DNA of 64,000 nt. It comes from Athripsodes cinereus. Lineage: Eukaryota > Arthropoda > Insecta > Trichoptera > Leptoceridae. Positions 45,300-57,769 of this stretch are shown here, piece after piece. How positions within the stretch are numbered: position 1 is the stretch's first letter; every line of letters starts with the position of its first letter. The stretch covers positions 33,953,237-34,017,236 of the forward strand of contig OX388307.1 in the NCBI GenBank assembly GCA_947579605.1, written 5' to 3'. Position numbers and translations under genes: made by a program. Under the pieces are notes generated by a model. That model worked only from the letters and a program-made list of their open reading frames with translations. It searched no databases and was not told the origin of the DNA.

Positions 45300-45770
45300 A
45301 GAAATTTGTAAAATATGAAGAAAAAAAATGCAATGGGCTGGTCATGCGGTAAAGCGAGAGGATGTCAGGTGGACTTCCAGAATTCTTGAATGGAGGCCTT
45401 GGGAGGGCAAAAGAAATGTAGGAAGACCCCAAAAAGATTGGTTTTGACGATATATTCGTCGGTATCCTGGACAGTTCGTCGGTAGCCTGGAGGTAGAGTC
45501 TCGGCCTCCGGGACAAGGGGTCCGTGGTTCGATTCCTGGTGCCGACAAACTCCCCTTTCACGGCACAAGCTTTTAGTTTAGTGTGAAAGGTGTATAAGGT
45601 TGTATTTGGGTTTATAACAAAAACCCAGATACATCTTTTTCAAAAAAAAAATATATCGTCCAGATGATGGAAAAACTGTGGATTCGTGTTGCTCGAGATA
45701 GAAAAGTGTGGAGAAGTTTTGAAGAGGTTTGTATCCAGCAGTGGAGAGAAGAAGGCTAGCAGTAAGTAAG
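45300..45770 (+). pseudogene. LINE 3' end, family E, split by a SINE
   Basis: MQWAGHAVKREDVRWTSRIL, EWRPWEGKRNVGRPQKDWF, a stop, then the SINE (45468-45650), then DDGKTVDSCC, KSVEKF and GLYPAVERRRLA. 'W-GH', 'GRP--W' and the terminal 'QQW-EEG' region are typical of LINE reverse transcriptase ends. Confidence 0.78.
45462..45650 (+). mobile_element. SINE family 2, plus copy nested in a LINE
   Basis: GTTCGTCGGTAGCCTGGAGG, a perfect B box GGTTCGATTCC, GGTGCCGACAAACTCCCC, a tail with AACCCAGATACATC and an A-run. An additional partial TTCGTCGGTATCCTGGACAG copy of the SINE start lies just upstream, so the 5' end is duplicated. Confidence 0.9.
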
Positions 45771-46599
45771 TAACAGAATTTTAACCTTAAAACTCCCGTT
45801 CAAAAGTCAGTTATCGGGCTAACAATAGATTTCCGATCAATCGTTCATCTTATAAATCATATTCAATTCATAATAATATAATAATTATTATGAAGATTGT
45901 ACATCGATAAAATCGCAAAACGTCGCATGTGGCATAACCACGAACAACAATAAAATTATTAATTATTAAAACCACAAGTCGAACTATCAAAAACAATGCT
46001 AGTGTAAATATATTTCGCTTTAAACAACAATAGCATGTAACTCGACACTGATAACTTTACTGATAACCTACATTTAACATCATAATGCTTTGCATTGTAT
46101 TGTGTGTTAAATTGAATTGTATTTACGATGTTTTGAATACACTGCGTAACCAAAGACATCTAACTTTTCTCTATTTTTTTTCTTCGCAGTTTATTTAAGA
46201 AACCTTTGAGCGCTGAAGGGCGATTGGATTGAATTTGATAATTAGTTTCATTATTTATTAATTTTGTCTTATTTTTTTTATTTCTAGAAATAAAAACTTA
46301 CTGCTTCAAAATTCTACTAGCTAAACATTACTTATACCTTAAAACACATCCTATTCTAATAACAATTATAGAAAATGAAATTTACTGCCTCACTAGATTT
46401 GCGTCTGTTCTGAGACAGTATCTATTTATTAATTAATTTAAATATTTATTTATCTATGAACATATGTTCTTTTAAATTATTATTGTCATTTTTTTGTCTT
46501 TTATGTTTTATTACTATTCATTTATGTTATTCTCGTTCTACTTATATTTCTTATATAATTTTTTACAACTTGAGACGGCAGAGATGCGAATGCTCAGGT

Positions 46600-46960
46600 G
46601 GTCATGATCATTAAAAGATAAGATAAGAAGTTCACGCATTCGTGGTAGCATGGGTGTGACGGATATAAATAACAAACTAGAAGAGAAGCAACTAAGATGG
46701 TATGGGCACATAAGGCGGAGACCACCGGAACACACTGTAAATAAAGCTACATCAATAAATCTCCCTCGACATATATCAAGAGGGAGACCAAAGAATACTT
46801 GGATGACACAATGCAATAGAATCCTGCGGAGAAATGGCCTGGATGAAATGATATAATAAACAGGAGAGTGTATAACCTCAGAACGAGAAGAGCCGACCCC
46901 AACAGCCTTCGGTGGCAATAAGTTGGGACAGTGCCAGGAAGAAGAAGAAGATATTTTTTT
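46600..46960 (+). pseudogene. LINE 3' end, family D, with (GAA)n tail
   Basis: KLEEKQLRWYGHIRRRPPEH, SRGRPKNTWMTQCNRIL, a stop, then RRADPN and a GAAGAAGAAG tail at 46940-46950. It groups with 36775-37070. Confidence 0.8.
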
Positions 46961-47029
46961 ATATATATTATTATTTTTAAACAAATTGACCTCCAAAAGA
47001 GACATTGAAGAGAGAAGTACGTATTATAA

Positions 47030-47180
47030 AAGATTCCCACGATGGCGGTTTTGGCCGGCCTGCCCAGTAGCCCGTCCGTGAGGACAATAATTATAGTTTG
47101 AATTTAAGGATTAAGAGGTATCTATAATTCCTAAGATATCCCGGTGTAGGTGTAGGTCAATTTACTCTGAAGGATATTCG
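47030..47180. repeat. Repeat I, copy 1
   Basis: AAAAGATTCCCACGATGGCG, GCCCGTCCGTGAGGACAA, AGATATCCCGGTGTAGG. Relatives at 49430-49590 and 58970-59120. Confidence 0.7.
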
Positions 47181-47219
47181 CAATATTTGGCATCTTTGTC
47201 TACACATCTTTACCATAAC

Positions 47220-47690
47220 AGCATTTATACAACAAGTGGGGCACGCAGCTTGCAGACTTGGTAAAGGAATTTCATAAACATGAATATTTATTTAATAGAA
47301 TATTATCCTTTCCGTGCTAATAAGACATAAACATAACATGCATAGACAATTCACATAGATTGAGCTAGTCGCAACTACAAAAATTATGAGTCTAGTATTA
47401 TGGGTACTAACGCGACGATACACATATTATATACAATGCACTAAACACATATACCTACATGTAACACCCAGACCCAGGACAATTTGAAAAAGGGTCATTC
47501 TTCATTTTGCCCTGGCCGGAAATTGCGATTCAAAGGCAAGAGCGTTACCTCTGCACCACACCAGCCAGTCAACAAGATATCACGATGAGTGCCATCCCTC
47601 ATCGCTGAATTACAGTGTTATAAATGTTTTATTCATGATGATTTACGAATGAATACCTGCCTTTTACAGAAAAAAATGGGAGATCTAGAT
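47220..47690 (-). repeat. Family H repeat split by SINE family 1
   Basis: ACAACAAGTGGGGCACGCAG, TTTCCGTGCTAATAAGACAT, then the SINE, then CACGATGAGTGCCATCCCTC and TGCCTTTTACAG. Confidence 0.72.
47335..47577 (-). mobile_element. SINE family 1 (tRNA-derived), copy 3
   Basis: Same body as 7430-7675 (GTACTAACGCGACGATACAC, CACCCAGACCCAGGACAATT). The B box is deleted: CCGGAAATTGCGATTCAAAG joins the two sides, so this copy has lost its promoter core. Confidence 0.88.
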
Positions 47691-48189
47691 TCATCACTGG
47701 GGACTCCACTGCTGATGTTTGTAACATCTCTAGTAGTAGGTGGGTAGGTACCTGTTATGCATCACTCTCAAAGAAAAATAAATTACAAAAGAAAAAATCA
47801 CACATCTTTACAATAAGTTGTAGGTACTATATTCATACAATGTTACACGAGCAGGTACAAAGGTACCTACCTGTTCAGCAGTAAAAAGACTATTCTATTG
47901 CACTGTACAATAATATTATACTAACAGTATGCACACAAATAGGTAGATTATGCTGAGACTGTTCATATACCATAGTTCGTAATATAATATTATTATTGTA
48001 GAGCCGCCGCGGCACTTGACCCCAGTTCACCTTGCAATAATGCTATAGGTACTTTATATTGACAGAGGTATTACATAATATTAATATTATTGTCAACCTG
48101 CAACAACAGCTGTGGTTTGCTTAAATGAACATTCAAACAACACCAAATCAAAACAATTATAATTTATTTGGATTAAGTATGATTTTTTT

Positions 48190-48370
48190 TTTAAATGATA
48201 CATCTGGGTTTTGTTTGTTATAAACCCAATAATACAACCTTATACGCTTTGACAGTAAGCTACTAAAAGCTTGTGTCGTGAAATGGGAGTTTGCCAGTAC
48301 CTGGTATCGAACTACGAACCCCTTGTTCACGAGGCTGAGACTCTACCTCCAGGCTACCGAAGAATTGTTA
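48190..48370 (-). mobile_element. SINE family 2, minus copy
   Basis: TACATCTGGGTTTTGTTTGT, GTCGTGAAATGGGAGTTTGC, the B box as GGTATCGAACTA and the head AGACTCTACCTCCAGGCTAC. Confidence 0.86.
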
Positions 48371-48744
48371 ACGATTAATCTAGTTAATGTAATACATGGT
48401 TCAATTTCATTTCAATTTGATATTATCCTATTATTACGCACATACATACATTTGTAAATAATTATATTATATTATGTATACACATTTACACATACAAATA
48501 TACCTACAAAACAGAAACAAAAAACAGTAAATAAGTATGTAAGTATAATTCTTTTTCAAATAAATCAGTTTAAATGAAGCGGACATATATATCTAATTTT
48601 TACTAAAAAAATAAATATTTCACACATAATACCTTCAGAATAAAACACTGTCAAAATTAATCAGATGATAGGGGTGATATTAAAACCATCTATGTACGTT
48701 TAAAGATAAATTGAAAAAAAACACAGTATGTAGGTAGTTAACTT

Positions 48745-48890
48745 CCAAATGCTTCGCGCACTAGTATTCGGAGACTCGACTCCATCATCAGGCGATTAGT
48801 AAAAAATGAAATAAGATACAGAGACAAACAGTATTTATAGAATTTGAACAAAAGAATGTTGGGAGAAGCCCGTTTTTTTCGTCCCTTTTT
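48745..48890 (-). repeat. Family M repeat, copy 2
   Basis: The inverse of 9950-10115: GAGACTCGACTCCATCATCA, GGCGATTAGTAAAAAATGAA, GATACAGAGACAAACAGTAT. Confidence 0.78.
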
Positions 48891-49429
48891 TCATCTATGA
48901 AGCCCTTTTTGCATTTACGTTTAATCTGTCGGATTTAAATAAAATTATAATTTGTACCTTCTCCTAAATTCAATTGAGAAAAATATAATCATTAAACAAA
49001 TAAAACAAAATATGTTTTATTAATTTCGCTATGGAATTCTTCTACCCAAACACCGACACAGTGATCATTAAAATTATTTCAATCGGAGAGTGATTTTAAA
49101 TTAAACATTTTTAATATAATAATTCACTCATGTAAAGATATATAACATACACGTGTACGTACATCATTATGTAGGAACTTAGTCATTCATCTCGGTTGTT
49201 ATATCATCTTGGCCATTATTATTCACATAATGCTTCGTCGGATGACAGAATATTCAATCATACAATAATAATAATAATATGGAGATACAATGTCATACAT
49301 TCGTAACGGTCACCGGTTTGTACAAACCTACCATGAAATATTATAAACGGTGTTACGCTTAAGTATGTAAATTACCTGTATCCATTTTTTAACTTGTCCA
49401 GTTCCATCTCTTGATATCTCACTCATTTT

Positions 49430-49590
49430 CCGTTGATTTTCGAAGGTCCTGTCCTTCATATTTACCCAATGGCCCACCCGTGAGGACAATTTTGGTTAAC
49501 ATGTGTGGATAAATAAGAGTCTATGACTCCTGAAGTCCTGAGAGTCCTGAGATATCTGGAAGTGAGATGGGTCTCTCTCTTCAATGTCTT
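49430..49590. repeat. Repeat I, copy 2
   Basis: CAATGGCCCACCCGTGAGGA, CAATTTTGGTTAACATGTG, GAGATATCTGGAAGTGAG; TCCTGAAGTCCTGAGAGTCCTGAG is a short internal triplication. Confidence 0.68.
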
Positions 49591-49899
49591 GTTAAAGACA
49601 GGTTTTTGTTAAACAGAAACGTCGATTGTATCGGCATAATTCACTTTGTATTAAGTACTTCATTTTAAATTATTTTGATATAATTAGTAAAAAGGTTTAG
49701 TTTGAAGTTTGGAAATAGGTACCTAATTAGATTACGGATTTAGTTTGAAAACGATATAGCATGTAGAAACCTAGATCACTATAATAAAGTAACTAGTAAA
49801 ATTTCAAATCATATATATTTTTTTCTTTTTAATTAAATTAATAAAAGGTATTTAGTAATACAACACGATTCAACATTATTTAAAAAAAAAAACTACTTA

Positions 49900-49990
49900 T
49901 AAGTATTTAATACTTCCACATTGACTTTATTAATTTCGAGACGGCTTTCAAGATTTTCTGCTTTCATTATCAGGCTGACGTAAAGTGAAT
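49900..49990 (-). repeat. Family L fragment
   Basis: The minus strand carries GCCTGATAATGAAAGCAG and TCTTGAAAGCCGTCTCG, then AATAAAGTCAATGTGGAAG, as in 57537-57769 and 59480-59695. Confidence 0.6.
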
Positions 49991-50261
49991 TCACCTCTTG
50001 TAAGGTTTCATGTACATATATAAATACGCTATATTATATATCCTGGTGTGGTGAGGGTGATTAGGATTCGAATCTGAAATCAATCGATTGTAAATCCGTG
50101 TCTCTGACATTAGCTTACCAGCAACCGTTAAGTAAACCATGAAAATATTTAAACAATCAGAATGAGTGAAAACATTCATTTATGAATCCTAAATAATTAA
50201 TATGCAAAAGAATTAGGACAAAGTTAATATCTATGATGAAAAAAAAATATATTGTTTTTTT

Positions 50262-50440
50262 TTTTTTTTAAAAAAGATATATCTGGGTTTTGTTATAAAC
50301 CCAAATACAACCTTATACACCTTTCACAGTAAGCTAAAAGCTTGTGTCGTGAAAGGGGAGTTTGCCGGCACCTGGGATCGAACCCCGGACCTCATGTTCA
50401 TAAGGCCGAGACTCTACCTCCAGGCTACCGACGAACTCGT
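50262..50440 (-). mobile_element. SINE family 2, best-preserved copy
   Basis: Tail AAAAAAGATATATCTGGG, TATAAACCCAAATACAACC, CACCTTTCACAGTAAGCTAA, GTCGTGAAAGGGGAGTTTGC; the B box reads GGGATCGAACCC on plus, and the head is CCGAGACTCTACCTCCAGGC. About 175 bp. Confidence 0.92.
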
Positions 50441-53005
50441 TTTAATGTCTTTAAAATTGTTCGTACCTAATTTATTTTTCGTTTTGGGGGCGTTTGCCAC
50501 GAAACCAATAAACATTTCAAAAATAATTTCAAACGGTAGTATCACTCAACGGAATCTAGATTTATTATTATTACTCAGTGTTGAAAACGTTCAAGATAAT
50601 TAATAAATTACGTATTAAACAACGTGTCTTTACAACACTAAACGCTATATCCACTAAATAACTATTTGTGCAACAAAAGGCGTGACTGTGAACTTCAGCA
50701 TAATAATTAAAAATCACTGCACGAATTATGTCAAAATACCTTTGGAAATTATGTTTCTCATTCCAAATATCTACTACTGTTATTGTTAATACGACTATTG
50801 CCATATAAACTATCGCTATAATATGTTATTAGATGATAGAAATAACAGGTTGAATTCGTTATAACAAACATCATAATAGTGCAATTCTCGATATAACGAA
50901 AGATTATGATTTTAGATGCAAACAGTGGAAATTAGTTTTTCTACCGGGTTGACATAATAAATGTCATTTCTAATACACAAATAATAGGTAAGTACACTCA
51001 CAAAATAAATCCAATATTACACTTTAATGTTATGGATTTATTTCCTTTAATCAAATATTTTGGTAAATAATATAATCCATCATACAAGTTTACTTCTCGG
51101 TTTTGTTTTTTCTATTTTCTTTGAGTAGGTACTCATAGATTTAGAACACTCGCAATAATAATAAAAAAAAATGTCGTATAGTAAATTCAAACATATTTAA
51201 GAAAACAAACCGAGATCCAAGATCACCATAAAAAAGTATCATATAAATTATTGTAAAGAATGAAGGATTTTTAGAAAGCTATAAACAGTTTTTCCTCTGT
51301 AGAAAACAATCGTTGCTACACTATAAATTTCTGATTTAATTTATATAAGAAGTTAAAGATTAGTTGTGTTTAAACTTGTTGACAACATTTAAAATGAGTT
51401 TTAAACAATTATTACTGTCCTACAAATTTCGTTATAAGCGAAAAAAATTGACATATTTTGATAAATATCAAAACCGCTGGTAAGAGCATTAAAATTTAAC
51501 GGTGCGTTATGATGTATCATAAAAGAAAGAAGAACACAAAATAACCAAACAAAACTTCTACATAAGTACAATATTACTGTAATGATAATAAACACTGTAC
51601 GTGATCGGTAATAAAACGTTTCGGTAAATGAGATGTCTCCATTATCAGACCGCATACATACAATAACAATACAATACAATACAATGTACTTAATAGTTAT
51701 TTGTGTTTGATGCCAAATAACTGAGATAATCCGTTATACAGGTAACTGTGTATAATGAATGTTTCATTACAACGATGGCGTCCTATTGTCATTTTAAGTA
51801 AGGTAGGCATTGTTAATAATATGTAACTTGCAATCAGTATGCAACATTTCATGTGATATAATGTCGTTTTAACATTATGTAAATAAATAAGATTAATTGT
51901 TCGAGAGTTTGAATGTTTGAAAGTTTGATCATGAAAAAACATATTTAAGAATTTAAAAAGTGTGTCAAAACTATAACACTGATTATATTTCACATGATAC
52001 CTATTGTGGAAATAAACAGTGTCGTTGTTTTGACACATTTTTAAACATAATATAACGATTGTTTTAATATGTATTTGTTCAAGTATTTTTTTTTTTTGAG
52101 GAAGGTTCGACAAAGCATAACATCAAGAAACATAATATTAAAAATGTATGTATAAAATCCGCGCCCTTGAGATGGAATCTACATTAAACGGCGCCAAATA
52201 AATCATCCAACATACGAGTACATACATAAAAAAGCGAATGCAAAATTTTTGCCAATTACTTAGATAATATTCATTTGATAGCATATTTCAATATATCAAT
52301 TGTTTTTATAATAAAAAAGGGTTTTGTTAAAAATCTTATCACACGTTTGAAATCATTGATAATAGTCGTTAAAATGGCCTTTTCATCAAATTCACTATCT
52401 CATATAATATAATTATAAAATATTATGATGGCATTGATTAGAAATGTTTCAAGTAAAATATATGATTTTTGCTTTAAAATAATTCAATTTCATAACACAT
52501 CAGACAATCTAAATTGGATTAGCAATTTAATAGGAGGAATATAATAAATATTTTATTTTTAATTCTTTTATTTTGTCATTAATTTCGTTAAATTAGTTCC
52601 TAATTACATATTTAATATTATCATTTTAGCATTCCACCCAATAATAAGTGATATTTGCTTTAATTAAGAAGATTGTAAAAAGGCTAATGCCAACGCAATA
52701 CAATGTTAATATTGCGAAGACAAATAGGTACTCAAAATAATTATGTTAACTTAATGTGTAAATCCATAAAATGTCTCCACATTCGCTCGTAAAACAGTGA
52801 TATTTTTTAAGTGTCTGGAATTATAAATTTAATGTTCAATTTTGTGATTATTATACACAAAATTAAAGCAAATGACTTTATCAACGTGTAATTATCATTT
52901 TATTATTGAATTAATATAGGCGCTTAGAAATTTTGATAAATTCAATTCACACTTTCATTTAAACTAATATAGAAATTCAATAATTAAGAAAATTCCTTTC
53001 ATGAG
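50441..53005. other. AT-rich stretch, no supported feature
   Basis: Only short open frames of low complexity on both strands. The 138-codon frame at 51697-52113 (minus) is composed of biased AT-rich codons and has no family resemblance, splice context or start context that I can support. Confidence 0.6.
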
Positions 53006-53009
53006 AGTG

Positions 53010-53445
53010 ATTTAAATGCTGTGGAGATGCGTTCATTGAGAAGAATTGTTGGTAAAACGTTGCGAGATAGAATAAAGAATGACGAAATTAGGAGAATGAA
53101 CGGATGTGAGAGGAGTGTTGTGATCAGAATGCGTGTAAACAAGTTACGATGGTTTGGATATGTTGAGAGAATGCACGATGAAAGGATGACGAAGACAATA
53201 TATGTATTTATCTGAAAGGGAGGGGGGATGAGGAAGCGCGGACGTCCAAGAACTACGTGGCTTGATCACGTGGATCAATTTCTTATGGATGGCCGCATGT
53301 TGAGTAAGAGAAATCGGCGTGCATGTATGAGAAACTGGATGAATGTAGAGGAAGCGAAAGAAGTATATAAGGTTAGATCTATATGGCGTTCCGTTCTCTC
53401 TGCCTACCCCGCCTGGGACACGGCGTGAGGGTATAGTATAGTACT
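53010..53445 (+). pseudogene. LINE 3' end, family A
   Basis: SLRRIVGKTLRDRIKNDEIR, VNKLRWFGYVERMHDERMTK, a break in the YLSERE region (about 53215, a shift and stop), GRPRTTWLDHVDQFLMDGR, RRACMRNWMNVEEAKEV and the terminal SAYPAWDTA-stop. Only one or two lesions, so it is young but 5'-truncated. Confidence 0.85.
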
Positions 53446-54054
53446 ATTACTACGTACACTATTTCCTGCCGTAACTAAAAAATTCCTCATGTTTGTTTTC
53501 TCATTCAATGTGGTATACCTACACGAGCTTGCCATTTAACTTTGGTCGGCTAGGTCTCTGAGCACCCTTTTTCCCAGCCATGTAATTACATTATCATCAA
53601 GTTATCTGCTGTTTGCATATACCGACAAAAAGCCGGTTTAAAAAAAACTATGTGACAGGTAAATGCAACTTGTCCGCTTATTTATTCGTTTATTTCCGTC
53701 ATATTGATGAAAAAAAAAGTTCATATATAAGGTATTCAGGTTTTCCTATTCAATCATCTAGATTCTGATAATCAACATTATGAACTTGACCAATAAGAGT
53801 GCACTTTCGACATATGTACGATTGAATAAAACGAAAACCAAATAATCTGAAAAATCCGTAAAAAAAATTAAATCTACACGTACGTAAAAAAAATAGCCAC
53901 TAGTACCAGACATGTAGACAATAAGGAAATTACTATGTTTGTGAACTAATAGATATATGTTGAAGGTGTTCCTGAATAAAAATGTATAGGAATTTAACTT
54001 ATTTTTTAATAAAAATATCTACTACATTTTGTGAAGATATTACACCTCCGATAA

Positions 54055-54275
54055 ATTATAAGCATTTTACTCTATTCTGTAAAATTTCGAATGACCATAA
54101 ATGGCTGATAATACCTACGTTTACCTAGTAACTTCAATTTAGCGATGAAGTATGCCATCCATCCTGTATAGCTTAACTTTTATTGGCACGGAAAGGACAA
54201 TTCGCATGTTTACTTCAAGCAGCTGATCATCTGGCTCCCCCGTTTGTGGCAAACGCTGTTATAAGACGGATGGAT
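54055..54275 (+). repeat. Family H repeat
   Basis: TTCTGTAAAATTTCGAATGACC, ATGCCATCCATCCTGTATAG, CACGGAAAGGACAATTCGCA, CCCCCGTTTGTGGCAAAC. Confidence 0.72.
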
Positions 54276-54830
54276 GGATTTTACAGCTGTTTTGTGATAA
54301 CAAGCTATCGAATGTGTTTGGAGATTGAACAATTCATTCTGCGCCTATGCTTAGTCAAGAAGTGATTTTTTAATTTCATTGTATACAATTCATGACTATT
54401 TCAAGAGTTTTAACCTGGTTTTAAGTAACAAATTTAATGCAATGTTAAATAATATTCGCAGAATTATATTTTGTCAGTCTATCGAAAGATCTCCATTAAT
54501 ATTCAGTATTAATTGACAACAATGCTAATTACAAAATACATATTATTATTATGTTCCTACGTGAAAACCAGTTGAACACCGTATTACGTCGCCTAATTTT
54601 TTTGCCAAATGAAATAATTAATTAAGTGACGGCATGTAATAAAATATAAGACTTGATTTGATATTTTATAATTTTATTCATAATAACATTAGATAAGCGA
54701 TATTTTAACCAGTGCTAAATAGATAATATTGTCAGCCAACGTTTCTTGGTAAAAATTCATTTTGAATTTCGCTTCAGTTTATTTTATACAAGTATTCAGT
54801 AGGTAATCGATTAGGAATTTACTAAGGTTT

Positions 54831-54861
<31 letters not shown>

Positions 54862-55323
54862 TTCAAAACCAGTTACACACTTCAGACAACACATACAAAT
54901 AAATACAAACAATTTTAATCATTACAAGAGACCATGCATTGCCCAATTTAAAAGTGTATACAAATTAACTATTTGATATATTTCATTAGCCCATAAGGTT
55001 GTCATGTAATATAAAAAAAGAACAAACAATAATAAAATTATTAGAGATAAAGCATTAATCCTAAAACAAACAGTAATCACCATCAATCAATCCAATACTG
55101 GATCAATACACAAACATACAAGAATAATAAAAACATAACATAACATATAAAATTATAAAATTTTAAAGATGCATGACGCCTTATTCAATTCTAAAAAATA
55201 TTATAATAAAACCGCAAACTCTGTTTTTAACTATTGTGGTTTGATTTTAAGCAAAACATATCAAGATCATAATAAAAGGATAGCAACTGCCTTTGCCCAG
55301 TGCACCAACCTTTAAGCTGTAAG

Positions 55324-55490
55324 TGACCATGTTCATTACACGTGTAGCATTGCAAAATTTTATACAAATTCTTCGATTATATTGGTATTTATTTTGTAAG
55401 ATTTATGTACCATCAGATATTTATGTTTATATATCTATACTATCACGGCATCTCCTACGAATGAGGTAACCAGTGGACATAAAGCACGTA
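55324..55490. repeat. Repeat J plus family H 3' fragment, copy 1
   Basis: TGACCATGTTCATTACACGT, GCATTGCAAAATTTTATA, then CACGGCATCTCCTACGAATG (H tail). The whole junction recurs at 58724-58890. Confidence 0.75.
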
Positions 55491-56069
55491 TTATAAAAAC
55501 AGCTCTGTTAGATGTGTTATTTTGGATTTACTTGGTGTTGCTATTTTTATTTTTCTGTTGTCAACATGTAAAAGGCGAAAGCCGCGAATGTGCTTAAATA
55601 AATAAATAATTTTCTCAGTATGGTGAATTACGTCGAAGCGTTAAATTGTAACAATCGTAAAAAAATTGTCAAGCAGAACATATCAGTTGAAACAAATGCA
55701 AGTAAATCGTCAAAAATTTGACGATCTGTAAATCACTGTGACTGTTTTCACGCACGTGACTTATCTAATAAAAGTTGTCAAGTCGTAAAGACTTCAAGTG
55801 ATGCATGCCGCATGAATATTTATAGTCACATAGAAAGTAAGCAAGATATATTGTTGTATGGAATAATTAATATCAAACAAGAGCGATTAGAACTGTTATA
55901 TAATCTGAGAATTATCATACGAGTATTATAGAAATCAACGATAAATTTTATGTGACAAATTTCAGGAATTGTCTCGTAATAAGTATTATGCAACAACACT
56001 ACATAGTTTGTAACGACGTTTGTGCTTTCAAAATATGAAATGTTTGAAATTCGAAACCCGCTGTCAATT

Positions 56070-56719
56070 GCCGCGTCACACAGCTGGATGAAAACGTCAA
56101 TCAATCTTCAATCATTCGGTGACGATTCGGAGCATTCTCCGAGAAAATATTCGAATAAATGCCTTATACGGATAACTGACTCCGTTGTAACGGTTTTCCT
56201 TCCCCTTCCTTTTCCTGCTTCATGAGCGCTTTATTATTATTTTAGTTTTTTTTCTATAAGCTTTAAGTAGGTACCTGCTGATAATTTTGATTCATATATA
56301 CACACACAGTTAAATTAAGTAATTACACTATTTACGCTTTTAAAAAATGTATTATGTGTCAACGAAAATCTGTAATATTACTGCAAACTGTTTTGGTTGT
56401 AAAATATGTAACATACAATGCGTGAGCATTCCTCAAAAAATTGGAATTTTCTTTTCCCTATTCACAGTAGATTCGAAAATTTCTACATTTATTTAAAAGT
56501 TTTTTTTCATACCTATAGCTTCTGGGTACTGTCTAAGGATATTATGTAACTCATATTTTCTAATGTTTATTGTTTAATTAACCGTTTGCATGAAATAAAA
56601 TAAAATAATAAAACAAAGGCATTTATTCGAATACTTCTTCGGAGAATGCTCCGAATCGTCACCGAATCATTGAAGATTGATGATTTATTGACGTTTTTAT
56701 CCAGCTGTGTGAACGCGGC
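56070..56719. mobile_element. Palindromic MITE (GCCGCG family), long copy
   Basis: The left arm GCCGCGTCACACAGCTGG...CGAATAAATGCC (to about 56165) is repeated inverted at 56618-56719, ending CAGCTGTGTGAACGCGGC. The arms are about 95 bp. TA follows on the right; on the left it is TT, probably a changed TA. The 450-bp interior is AT-rich with no gene. Confidence 0.88.
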
Positions 56720-57334
56720 TAGAGTGATTGTTAAATGTCATGTTTCGGTTTGACCCAGTATATCCTAGAGGGCATGTAATAGAAGAAATGTATTAGACTA
56801 AAGGACATAGACTGTTGCTTACGAATCAATGCATTTTACCCATGTTGTGTTCACCGATTCCACCAATTCCTGTTCGATGTTCATATCATAATTAATTATC
56901 GGATTATCATGTTATGTATGACTCTATTACTCATAAAAACAAAGTAAAAGGAGGACGAGTACAGCTTTTAACCAATAGAAATGTTCATAAAACAAATTAA
57001 ATGCATGTACCTATGCCTAAATTCAACAATAACTTTTGTTAGATAGATACACTTGTTTTTGATATTTACTTCTTACTTACCTTCGAATACACAGCAATAA
57101 TACATAACTCATAGTCCAATACAATACAATATTCCATTAGAACAGGTACCTACCTGATAAGTAGAAACTGAATTATATGCAAAATTATAGGCACTTTTGC
57201 ATATTTCACTATTTAATAAATTATTTCAATAGGTAGGTAATCATCTGCTCATTTTTTGCCTCGCCAAATTTTTTTTTTTTTAATTAATAATTCTAACTAA
57301 AGATTCTGGATAAAACTGCTGCTACTTCTACTAA

Positions 57335-57536
57335 CATATCATCACGGCATATCCCACAAGTAATGTAGCCAGTGGAATTACTGTAAAAAATCAACATACC
57401 TACAGTTTTTTCCCTCCGTGCAAATAAAGATGAGACATTCAGTATGGGTGTCATCCTTCATCGTTTTATTTCAGATGTAAAATATCTTTATGTTTTCGAA
57501 CCTTTTGCAGGACACTCGAAAGCTGGATAGAACTAA
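57335..57536 (-). repeat. Family H repeat, target of a family L insertion
   Basis: ATCATCACGGCATATCCCAC, TTCAGTATGGGTGTCATCC, TTTTGCAGGACACTCGAAAG, ending in the duplicated CTGGATAGAACTAA. Confidence 0.8.
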
Positions 57537-57769
57537 AGTTGATATTTTCAACCGACGGTACTTGGTGGAAATTCATGTTGAATTAATTAAAATAAAACAC
57601 TTATTTGTAGTATATCCACGGTGACGAGCCGGCTTTCAAGAGCTTCCGCTCTCATCATCAGGCTGGCGAAAAGTGATGATGATGAGAGTGGAAGCTCTTG
57701 AAAGCCGGTTAGCGTCCAATAAAAGTCACCGTGGATATACTACAAATAAATGTTTTATTTTAATTAATT
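57537..57769. mobile_element. Family L inverted dimer with 14-bp target duplication (Penelope-like candidate)
   Basis: The insert is bounded by CTGGATAGAACTAA at 57523-57536 and 57770-57783. Its arms AATTAATTAAAATAAAACA, TTTGTAGTATATCCACGGTG and GCCGGCTTTCAAGAGCTTCC recur inverted on the right side, meeting near 57660. Each arm carries a CTGATGA / stem / GAAA arrangement. Variable-length target duplication and inverted partial copies are known habits of Penelope-like elements; this assignment is an inference. Confidence 0.6.

Noticed and set aside
46538..47005. 155-codon open frame (minus)
   Set aside because: It is the antisense shadow of the LINE family D end on the plus strand.
51697..52113. 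138-codon open frame (minus)
   Set aside because: Biased AT-rich codons, no domain, no splice or start context; expected by chance at this base composition.
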